This document shows positions 45,701 to 57,700 of a DNA stretch of 64,000 nt, in pieces. Origin of the DNA: Protea cynaroides (Eukaryota; Streptophyta; Magnoliopsida; Proteales; Proteaceae); the NCBI GenBank assembly GCA_028583415.1, contig CM053267.1, forward strand, positions 49,939,414 through 50,003,413, in the 5' to 3' direction. The notes below the pieces were generated by a model, which was not told the origin of the DNA, did not search any database, and saw only the letters and a list, made by a program, of their open reading frames with translations. Position 1 is the first letter of the stretch. Every line of letters begins with the position of its first letter. The position numbers and the translations under genes were made by a program.

Positions 45701-48700
45701 ATATGGGAAATATAGCCTTTCTAATCAAAGGCTAAAAAATATGCTGCCCATTTGGTAGGCAAAATTCTTTTCATCAGATGGCTGATTAGAACTGGTTAAG
45801 ACAGTTTTGCAGAGCTCCTACATCTTCTGGTCTGGCGTATTTGGATTTCGGACTCCCCTGGCTTGGTCTGCCATAAGATTTAGTCCTTCATGAGTGACTT
45901 CTTATCTAGGATCGAGGTGCCGGTTTCAACCAACCTTGAAACCGAGTTGTCTCATGTTTCGTCCAAAACTTGGGATTTTTCCTAGGACATCTTGAAACCT
46001 TGGTTTTAAGGCATAGAGGTGTTTTTTTATCATATTTGTTTGTGTAGCCTATTTTAACCATTTTACAGTTATTTCCCGCATTAATTTAAAAAAAATCTAA
46101 AATGATAGTATGTGGTGTGGATCCAAGTTTGCTAGTCCACGCCAAGGATTAAAATCTCGAGTGAGACAAACCGAGATTTCCGAGATCTCGGCGTAAACAT
46201 GCTGAAACTACCTGAAGAGTAAAAATGGCTGTTTCGACTTGTTTCAGGCTTTATACTGTAGAGAAATACTATTTTTACATATATAAACACATTTAAAGTA
46301 TAAAATTGTAAAACTATTCACACATTGCGGGAAATCATACATTCATAATTCATCATTCCATACAATGATACAATCACACAAATACTCAAAGAGTCAAAGT
46401 CTCAAATACTCAAAATCAAATACAATGATGCACGCAAGTCCCATACTCCCATCACTCCATAGTCCATCACTCCCTTAACTAAGTCGTGTGAAGATTTGCC
46501 TAAACCCTCAAGAAAATGAGAAGAAATGGAGAAAGAGAGAGCAAATGAAGAATATCACCTGCAAAAGAAGACTTGGTCTTATATAACTTTTTGAACCATT
46601 TTGGTTTGATACTGATCGAGACCCGTCGAGATAAGGTTGAGAGCTGGTTGAGATCAGTCGAGACCAGTTTCGACCACTTGTTTCGTCTCGAGCCCTTTGA
46701 GAACTTCAAAATTTCCGCCGAGATTTTAAACCATGGTCTACGCTGAGACCTAAGATTGTGTCCAGAGTTAAGTAGGCACCACTAAATGTTACTTCAATTT
46801 TATATTTCATTTACTTAAGATATTATTCATAAATAAGCAAGTTCCCCCCATTTGAATCCAACAAAATTTGTATAAAATTCAAATTCCAAAAAGATAAAAT
46901 ATCAACCCTTCAATTCAAGAATAAAAATTGGATTTTTAGGTGCGGGGGTGGTTTTCAACTTCCAAATGTTAGGTTTTTTTTTAAATCTAAAAATTTTATA
47001 AATATTATTATAGTAAAGCATCACAAAAAATTAATAGTGCGCCAAAATAATCTCTTACTTTGATGCCCAAAAAATTATTTTCATCTAGGACAATTTTAAA
47101 TAGCATTCGCATATTCAAAACAATGCTTGACCGGAGCGTAACTCCTTTAATGTAACTCGGATTTCAGCAATCTCGGATTTGATGATGGCTCCTCTACCTT
47201 TCTTTGGCTCAACAATTGGCATCTTTACAGTGTGCTTCTCAACACATATGGGAAAGTCTCAGTGTTGGATCTAATCTTGACAGATTGGCCAAAATCTCAT
47301 CTATCGTCTGGGAGGGGTCGTGGCTACTTCGACTTTCTTCCCCCTTAACTTGATGGCTGATTAGGGTGCACTTCTTGTTATTGTAAGGTGTCCAGTGGAA
47401 GCAGTAATCTGGTGATGTGGACCTTATTAAATTGAGTCAGCTTTCTTTCATGCAGTCTGGGATCTTGTGAGATCTAGAGGTCAAAACGTCCCTTGGCATG
47501 ACCTTATATGGTTCCATGGCTCAATTCCTCGCCAAAACTTCTTTGGATGTAGAGTTCTTACGCACTCGCTGCTGATGCAATCCCTTCTCTAGCAGAAAGC
47601 GATCTCCCTGACTTCTTCCTGCTGCCTTTCTTGGAATGGCCCAAAGGATACACATCGTCTCTTCTTTGCTTATCCCTTCTCCTCCCAACTCTGGGACCGG
47701 ATTCTTTTCCAATGATGGCCCTCTCCTAAATGGATCCTTGATTTCTATATAGAATGGAAATGAATGATTAAAGCCTTTAAGGGGAAATCCTGTTGTGACA
47801 CCGTTGGTAGGCTCGCTTCAGTGTTGCCATCTACCATATTTGGAGGGAGAGAAATCTTAAGAGATGGACCGGAAACTCTAAGACTCTTGCTCCCGGGGCA
47901 AACTTACTCCCATTGAGGGAGACTGCCCGGATGCAGCCAGGAATAGACACATTGTTAGGTCATGGGAAGTAGCTCCCGTTTTGCTATGGGTAGGACTTTC
48001 CATTGAGAGTTTCCTAGCTCTTCTTTCGCTTTTTTTTTTTGTTTTTTATTTGCTTTTCGGCCCTCCTCCTCCAAGCAACCCCAGGGGGGGGGGTATCTTT
48101 TGTTTGTGTTGAATATTATTTATTTTCCCAAAAAAATATGTTGTCCATTTTGAGGCATGAAGCAACTCTACCAGTGTTTATTCCAGTCTCCCAACAAATT
48201 AAATATGGAAAACTTTAGCTATCACAAATTGATGCTTCTGCTAATATAGGTTATGAAGGTATTCTCAACAAGTGAGGTTAATATGACTTATCACTTCTTT
48301 TTTATTTTTTACTCTGTGTTTGTATTCTCTTTGCAGTAATATAGTTTGTACTTGGAACATAGTTTTAAATCTTGTTTGGACCGTTAAATCTTTGAAATCT
48401 CGATGGTGGCAAAGAGGGTTTCAACCCATTCAATTCAAAGATCCCTCTTTGCTACAGGATCTTGTCATAGTCCAACCCAAATTTAACCCTTAACAACAAA
48501 CAAGAATTATTGATTTAGACAAATAATTTTCCAACTTCAAATCTAACTGTAAGAATGCTTCAAAACTTGGGATCCTTGATCCTTAGGATATGAGGAACAA
48601 TATTCCAGAAGATGAGCTTGATCCAACGGGTGGGATCGAAACCAATTTTGCCCGTAGGTCTCAAACAGGTATTTTAACAGAACCAGAATTGTATAACAGT

Positions 48701-51700
48701 AGAAAAATTTACTTATCTCAGAATCCAGCCATTGGAAGGTCTTCAAACTTGGACGGGAAGTACTCTAGGATGTGCTTGATAACATACTCAAATTTGAAGA
48801 TGATCCAACCATGGATGAAAAAGTTATGAATTTTTAAAAAACCATTATTATCTGAAAACGGGAATGAACAAAGTAAGAGTTTTGGTTAAGTCACAACCAG
48901 TGAGACTGAACCAGAATTTTTTAGTAAAACTCTGGCCAACTTTGTTGCCAGCATCTTCTTCCTCTGTATTTATATTGCTAAAAGGAAATACAAAAAATAG
49001 AAAGGACTAATTCTTTAAGGAGAATGTCCAAAAATAAAAAGGAGAAAATCTTTCCTTTATATCTATTAGGAAAGTTTCTAAACAAAAGAAACTTCTAAAA
49101 CTGGAAATTGGAAAGTTTCCAAACAAAAGGAAACACCTAAAAATTGATTCAACAAAAACAATTTAGGAAACAAACTCTAAGATAACTGACCAAATATTTA
49201 GGAGACAAATAACTTAATAAAAGAGAAAGAAAATCTGTTGGCATTGTTCACGTGAACAGTAACACGTGAACAGTGTTCAGCTGGTTCTTTGGCCTTTGGC
49301 TGGTCCAATGGACCAATTCCGACTGGTTCTTTGGGTTGGTCCATTACCAACTTGAGCTTGAGCCTTGGACCTTCTTGGACTGCATCACTCGGCCTCACTG
49401 TGATCTTGAAAATCTTGAAAATTTCCATCTTTACATGTTAAAAAAAAGTAGTGCCTCAGTGAGATCTCGACCTCACTGAGACGAGGTCAAGATCCAAGAT
49501 CCGAGATTTAGAACCTTGCTCGGAATTGACACATAAGATAGTTCTACAATGTTGTTGTTGTTGTTTTTGTTTTGTTTTGTTTTTGTTTTGTTTTGTTTTT
49601 TTTTTTTTATATTTTATTTTTGGGGTCAACCATCATGGCTAACTTTCTTATGGAGTTAGTTTTCTTTTTTTTTTTTTTTTTTTTTTTTTTTGGGGGTGGG
49701 GGGGGGGGGTTTGCTGCCATGGCTTGAGTTTTTTAGGTCATTATTTTGTTTCATGTTTTTTCACTGAAGAGAAGAGAATGTTATTCTGTTTTATTCAATT
49801 TAAAAAAAAAAAAACCAATATAAATATTTAACTTTTTCTCCTTATGGATAGGGAAGAGCACCCTATTAAATCATCTATTCCACACCAATTTCAGGGAGAT
49901 GGATGCATTCAAGGGAAGGTAGGTTTCTTATTTCCCCATGTGTTCAATTATCAAAATTTAAGTCAGTCATCCTTCGTTTTTCTTAATTGCTGTTATTACA
50001 GTATAAGTGTTACATAATGGCATTTCTTTCTGTTGCAGGAGTCAAACCACCAAGGGCATTTGGATAGCAAAGTGTGTTGGCATTGAACCTTGCACTATTG
50101 CCATGGATTTGGAGGGTACTGATGGGAGGGAAAGAGGCGAGGTAACCAGATTTGCTTCTCTTATTTTTCTTCAGGAAGTAGATGTGAAGTGCTGACTTAT
50201 CTGAGTTCAGCTCATACATGTTTTGTTGCCTCATTGTTGTTTTCAATGGGTTTGTTCGTATATTCCTTTAACAAGGGATGTCAGTTGATGGATTATAGAA
50301 TCTGTAGAGTGAAACCTAAACATTAGGTCATGTATACACGGTTGATTGTTGACTTCATTTGATTTGAATTAGCTGAAGATGTGTCTTTATATCCTGTTTG
50401 ACAGAGGTTAATACAGTTACATTAAAATCTTTCTTACTTTTTTACTGAATTCATGGGTAAAGAGGAGTGAGGATTGGTTGCCAGTTTATGGCTGTTATAA
50501 AGGAAAGTTTGGCAAGTTTTTGATACTCTGCAAGCTTGTCAATTGTGGATGGTAAACCCTTGATGAGATAAGGTAGGAGAGTGCAGAGCGATGTATGTGT
50601 TAGAGAGAATAACAAAGAGTATCGTAAGAAGATGTATGGCTAAGATGTATCCTGACCCCATTTAGTTGGGATAAAGCTTTGTTGTTGTTGTTGTTGTTTT
50701 TTTTATAGATAGCTTTTCTCCTTCCTTTGTACTCAGATTGTTATAAAGATCTTTATATTTCTTCGTCCTTACTTTTCCCACAATCTTTTGGCTTCATTTC
50801 TAGCAAGTCTATATCTTTTTATATCATATATATCTTTAGTCTTTTGCCATGCCTTAAAACTATCTTTCTTAGCTTTAATGACTGCTTGAACCTCTTTATC
50901 CCACCACCAAGACTCTCTAGGAGATTGACATTTTCCTTTCGATACACTTAGAATCTTTTTAGCAACTTTCTTAATACAAGCAGTCATCTCATTCCACATT
51001 GTATTAGTGTCTCCTTTAAAGTTCCACATTCCTTGTTTGACCACATTATCAGTAAAAACTTAGTCTTTTTGGCTTCATTTCTAGCAAGTCTATATCTTTT
51101 TAGATCATCTATATCCTTAGTCTTTTGCCATGCCTTAAAACTATCTTTCTTAGCTTTAATGGCTGTTTGAACCTCCTCATCCCACCACCAAGACTCTCTA
51201 GGATAATGACATTTTCCTTTCGATACACCTAGAACCTCTTTAGTAACTTTCTTAATACAAGCAGTCATCTCATTCTACATTGTATTAGTGTCTCCTTCAA
51301 AGTTCCACATTCCGTGTTTGACCAAGTAACCTAGACTTGGTTAAAAGATTTAGGACATATTTCCTCTGAGATAAACTAAGACCCTTACGACTATGGATAA
51401 CTTCAATTCCAAGGAAATATTAAAGGGACCCAAATCTTTTATCTAAAAATGCTGGTGTAAATAGGATTTGATAGCAGTCATGCTAGATACATCATCAGCT
51501 GTTATAATAATGTCATTGGCATAAACAGCTATAATGACCACTTCAAAACATCTGCGTCGAACGAAGATTGAGTTGTTAGAGTAACATGGGGAGAAACCGC
51601 TTTTAATATTAACTGAGCTAAATTTATCAAGCTAGGCACGATGTAATTGTTTTAGCCAATAAATGGCCTTGTGTAACATGTAAACTTTGATAGAAGTCCC

Positions 51701-54700
51701 TCTCGAAGCAACATACCTCGGAGGTTGGTCCATATAAACCTCCTCATGGAGATCCCCATAAAGACACACACTCTTAACATGCATCTGAGAAAGAGGCCAA
51801 TCAAAATTCACAACCAATCAAGGATTGAAGTATTGCATATCGGACCTACCCAAAAAAAAGTATTGTGTATCGGTAGTGTATCGGTCGGGCGATTTTAAGA
51901 GACGTATCTGTTGAATAATGGAATGACTTGTCTAACAATATACAGAGGTCCTCTTATTTATAATGTGAGAATGAATACAAAGAAAGAATGAGGTAGTACA
52001 GGTAATACAATACATGTAATACAATGAGGGTAGTACAGGTAGTACAAATGTACAATACAGGTAGTACAATGAATCTAAACAAAGAAATAAAGATAAATAA
52101 ATATTCTTAACACTCCCCCTCAAGTTGGTGCATATATATCATACATGCCCATACATGCCCAACTTGGACAGTATCATATGGAAGGATTTCCCTAGCAGGC
52201 CTTTGGTGAAGATGTCTGCTAATTGGTCTTCTGATCTGACAAACGGAATCTCGATCTGTCCACTGTCCAGTTTTTCTTTGATGAAGTGACGGTCTACCTC
52301 AACATGTTTTGTCCTATCATGTTGAACCGGATCATTAGCAATGCTAATGGTTGCTTGATTATTACAGAATAATTTCATGGACTGGCTACACATAATTTTC
52401 AAATCTTTGAGTAATTGTTGTAACCATAGTAGTTCGCATATTCCATGCGCCATTGCTCTGTATTCTGCTTCTGCACTGGATTGGGCAACCACATTTTGCT
52501 TCTTGCTATGCCAGGTTACCAGATTGCAGCCCAAGAATGTGCAATAACCAGAGATAGATTTACGATCAGGACTTCCAGCCCAATTTGCATTAGTATAAGC
52601 CTCTAGCTGGATTTGTTTGTTTGGTGAATCTGAAATGGCATATGCCTCAATTTTCAGAGAGTCATTAGGAGATAACAGGATTCCTCTTCTAGGGGCTGAT
52701 TTTTGGTAGTGCAACATTCGATAGACAACCTCCATATGTGTAGAGTATGGGTCATGCATAAACTGGCTCACCAAACTAACTGCGAATGCAATATCTGGCT
52801 ATGTGTGGGCAAGATATATGAGCTTGCCAATAAGTCTCTGATATCTTCCTTTGTCTTCTGGTGTGCCTTCTTTTGCCCTTAGCTTGGTATTGGGATCGAG
52901 AGGAGTATCACAAGGTCGAGCCCCAAGTAACCCTGTTTCTGAGAGAAGATCAAGAACATACTTTCTTTGAGGCAGATAGATGTCTTTTGCAGATCTGATA
53001 ACTTTAATCCCAAAAAAATACCTAAGTTTGCTAAGGTCTTTGATCTCAAACTCCTTCCCTAGAAATGCCTTTAGTTTCGTGATCTCATCATTGTTATTGC
53101 CAGCAATGATGATATCATCTACATATGCAAGTAAGGTAGTAAAAGTATTAGGGGAATGTTTTATAAATAAAATATGTTTGGCATTGCTTTGAACATAGCC
53201 AAATGCTACCATAGCTTTATTAAATCTTCCAAACCATACTCTAGGGGATTGTTTTAGACCATAAAGAAGTCGCTTCAACTTGCAGACTTTTCCTTCGCTT
53301 TTATCATCTGTGAAACCCGGTGGGCAGTCCATATAGACATCTTCAGCAAATTCTCCATGAAGGAATGCATTTTTTACATCTAACTGTTGCAAGTCCTAGT
53401 TGTGATGTACAGCACAGGACAGTAAAACCCTGATGGTAGTCATTTTGGCCACTGGAGCGAAGGTTTCTTGGTAGTCAATCCCATATGTTTGAGTAAATCC
53501 CCGTGCAACTAATTTAGCCTTGTATCAATCGATAGTCCCGTCTGGTTTTCCTGTTTTACTGTAAAGATCCACTTGCATCCTACTGGCCTTGATCCTGCAG
53601 GAACTGGAATAAGATCCCATGTATCATTTTTCTTCAGAGCCCTCGTTTCTTCCACCATTGCAGCTTCCTACCTTTCATCCATAATTGCATCCTGCCATTT
53701 CTGAGGAACAAGCACAGAAGAGAGCGAAGACACAAAAGCACGGAAAGAAGGGTAATGAGAGTCATAGGAAACATAATTGGAAATAGGATGTAAGGTGCAT
53801 GCCCTAGTACCTTTCCGAAGTGCAATTGGAAGATCAAGATCAGAAGGAGTAATTTCCTTACCAGAAGAAGACTCAGTAGACCCAGTTTCTGGACTAGCGA
53901 AGGGACATGTGCAGGAATAGTGGCCTTTCCTTGCTTCTCTTTGGCACGGCTATAAACTTGCAGAGGTGGCTTGGTGGTTGGATGCTCAGATGGTGCAGCT
54001 GTATGGAGCACTTATTTTTGGACTATTTCTGGTACATCAGGTATATCTGGTATAAGTACATTAGGTATATTAGGTGCATCTTCAACTGTCTGTGTCTCCC
54101 CCTGAAGAGGAGCCTGATAATAGGAGAGATGCTCATGAAAAATGACATCTCTACTAATAAGGACCTGATGAGAGGGAGGATGATAACACTTGTATCCTTT
54201 TTGTGTTGTTGAATACTCTAAAAATATGCACTTTAATCCACGTGGATCAAGCTTGCCAGGGGAACGATGGTTACGAGCATAACAAATACAACCAAAGACT
54301 TTAGGAGGAAGAACAAAATCAGAATTTCCAAGTAAGATCTCCAAGGGAGCCTTGTTGTCTAAAACTCGAGAAGGAAGGCGGTTGATCAGGGATGCCGCAG
54401 TGAGGACAGCATCACTCCAGTATTGAGCGGGAACATGTCTCTCAAACATTAGTGCTCTAGCTGTTTCGAGTAGGTGGCGGTTCTTTCTTTCAACGACTCC
54501 ATTCTGAGCTGGAGTGTCCACACAACTTGTCTAATGAATTATCCCGTTATCAGCCAAGTATTACTGAAAAAATCCTTCAAGATATTCCTTACCATTGTTA
54601 CTACGGAGCATCTTCAATTGAGTTTGAAATTGCGTCTTGATCATATTATGGAAATGGCAGAAGCATGCAAAGACCTCATTTTTTTGATGCATTAGATGGA

Positions 54701-57700
54701 CCCATGTAGTACGAGTGTGACAATTAGTAAATGTTACAAACCACCTATGACCAGAAATAGAGGTAGTCTGTGTTGGACCCCAAACATCAGGATGGACTAA
54801 ATCAAAGATACAAGGACTTCTCGAAACAGAAGATAAATAAGAAATATGAGCCTGTTTGGCCAAAACACAGGCCTCACATAATAACTCGTCTTTATTACAT
54901 TGTTTAAATAATTTAAAAAAAAAATGAGATAGAACAGCAGAAGAGGGATGCCCAAGATGGCGGTGCCATTGTTGAAGGGTACTGACTGCGGAATAGGAGG
55001 AAGGTGCTGAACAACCATTGTCAAGCGAGTATAGTCCACCATGCACACTACCATGTCCAATCATCTTCCCGTTCTCCAGATACCGAATCACACAATAGGT
55101 AGGAAAAAAATGTTACTTTACAATTTAGAGATTTTGTAAGACTACTAATAGAGAGTAAATTTGTGGACAAATTAGGAACATGTAGAACGGAATTCAAATC
55201 AAGGGAGGAAGAATAGTGGATGGATCCAATTTCAGATATAGGAGAAAGGGATCCATCAGCGACCTTTATAGTATTATGTTCAGAAGAAGGAGAGTATATA
55301 TAAAAGGACTCAAACGAACCAGTCATGTAGTTAGTGGCTCCAATATCCATAACCCAAGGGCTAGAGACAGACAAAACACAATGACCATCATGAGAAATAC
55401 CTGACTGAACAAAAAAAAAGAACCTGGCTCTGATACCATGTTAAATAATGGAATGACTTGTCTAACAATAGACAGAGGTCCTTTTATTTATAATGTGAGA
55501 ATGAATATAAAGAAAGAAAGAGGTAGTACAGGTAGTACAATACAGATAGTACAATGAGGGTAGTACAGGTAGTATAAATGTACAATACAGGTAGTACAAT
55601 GAATTTAGAAAGTAGTACAATGAATCTAGACAAAGAAATAAAGATAAATTAATATTCTCAACAGTATCATATTGTATCGTGGATATGGTGGACACGCATG
55701 GATACAGAGCAAGATACGTATGAGAATGATTGAGGAACATGCATAACACAATTTTAAAGCATAAAAACATTATAATTAGCAACATTAAGACGGAATTTTT
55801 TTTATATTCATATAAAAGAGAGCTACTTTGGGGTTCCCTATGAAATGAGGCATGGAACGGAGCCACTACGAAGCATTCAAGAATTTTTTTGGATCCAATC
55901 CGTAGGAATCAATAGAAAAGTAATACATGTCGAGTTACAGGCTAGTTCAAACTCAGAGTTATAAGTCTTAGGAAGTGGTGTAATTAATAAGATTTGGTAG
56001 ATATTTTTTACACATATGCAATACCCATCCCAGTCCATATACTGATGATAGTGTCTAACCCACCATGATAGAACCATGTATACTCATCTGGAGTCAACAT
56101 TTTCGTTGTTGGGAGCCAAGATGCCTCAAATTGACTTTTCTCTGAACTTCCAAATGATGTACTCCCAACATTGGAAAAGAATCAGGAAGATGTCCATAAT
56201 CAATAAGTGAATGAGCATTACGTTCTGAACTCATGCTCATTGACTCTATTGCTCTCATAAGCATGTCATTGTCATCTACTTGGCCCCGCTGCTAACCCTT
56301 CTGATTGTAACTCCTAGGCTGTGAGCGACCACCGTGATCATTATCTTAGGTTGCATGAGTATATAACTCCTTGCCTGTGAATGGCAATGGATCATATGTT
56401 TACACACCACCACCACCACGGCACCACCACCACCACCACCACCACCACCATGATAGCACCAATACCACCACCCTACCACCACTATCACCACCCTACCACC
56501 ACCACCACCACCACCACCACCACCACCACCACCACCACCACCACCATCATCATCAGGATTAGTGCTTCTATATGGAGCACCTGACCTCATCTTTTTTGCG
56601 TCACCACCAGAGAATCCAGAGCTACTCTCGCTTTAGTCTTGTGTTTGTGTTTGTGATGTTGGTTATGTTTCATGATTATCATTCAATTTACGAATGATGT
56701 TCTCCACGGCAGGATCAGTTGTGGTAGTTTGCCAATCCTCAACATTCTCATCTAGCACTAAATACTCTATCATTGTCCTCTATCTATGCTCTAACTGGAT
56801 CCTCCTCGTTGAGCATGTGGTTAATGTCGATGGGGTCTACATCTGTCTCGTTCTGCTGCTCCAAGTCAAGAAGTTTTTTCTTCATTCTCATACTGTAGTG
56901 CATGTAGACCAACTTCTGAATTTATCATGGTTGAGGCAATTCGTGGTTTAGTATGTATTAGCACGAAAGTGCTCCAGTTTCTTTCACATCCATTTAAAGC
57001 AGCTGTTTGTGCAATATCTGGATTGCAATCCTCCTCAAGTGTGGAGTACTTCCTCCATAGTTAACCTACCAATCAGCTGTATAAAGAGAATTATTTTTAA
57101 TGAATGAACTTTGAAACTCATAACTCATAAAGTTAATAAAGAATATGTTTGGCTAACTTACCAGGGTTCATTGAGGAACTTGCACCGATAGCAAGCCGAT
57201 CAGCAAATCCTTACGTACTCTCATGGAAAAGTTTAAGCTACAATAGTTAAATATATTAGTTAGCTAATCATTGAAGATTGTGCAAGTGACATTTATGAAA
57301 ACAAGTCAGGTTTTTGCTACGTCATCCATGGCTCTTGTTGTATCTGGCTCTACTCTATTAATGACTTTTCTAACAGCTTCTACATAAGTTAAACTCATAT
57401 CCTACGCCAAGTTGAGTATATTGGATTTTCGGATTTAACTATTTAAGTAATGTGCTACACAATGTAAGATCTTGATACATTAAAAATTTAGAATTCAAAT
57501 CCTAAGCAATAAAAATAAAAAGAAGCAGTCCAAGTGATACAAAAGTACTTGCCATATGAATGTCTTGCAGCAACATTACTTCCCCATTGCCTGCTCTTTA
57601 ACATCATCAACTTGCCTAAGCAGAATAAAGAGAGGCTTTATAATTGTTGGGGATAAATATTATCAACCAATAACAGTGTGACATGTGGAAGGCAGCAGCA

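Larger units (their letters stand above)
51909..55663 (-). mobile_element. Ty1-copia retrotransposon, full ends, gag deleted
   Basis: Structure in element (minus) orientation: 5' LTR 55663-55439, a primer-binding site complementary to initiator tRNA-Met (TGGTATCAGAGCC, 55438-55426), protease from 55374, GAG-pre-integrase HHCC, integrase, RT, RNase H, polypurine tract, 3' LTR. Target duplication is GTATC on both sides. At 3755 bp it is short: only about 60 bp separate the PBS and the protease, so gag is missing altogether. It cannot be autonomous. It lies in intron 3 of RHD3 in antisense orientation. Confidence 0.92.

Noticed and set aside
56371..56584. Poly-His and poly-Thr plus-strand ORFs
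   Set aside because: They are translations of a CAC microsatellite that lies antisense inside a hAT transposase remnant.
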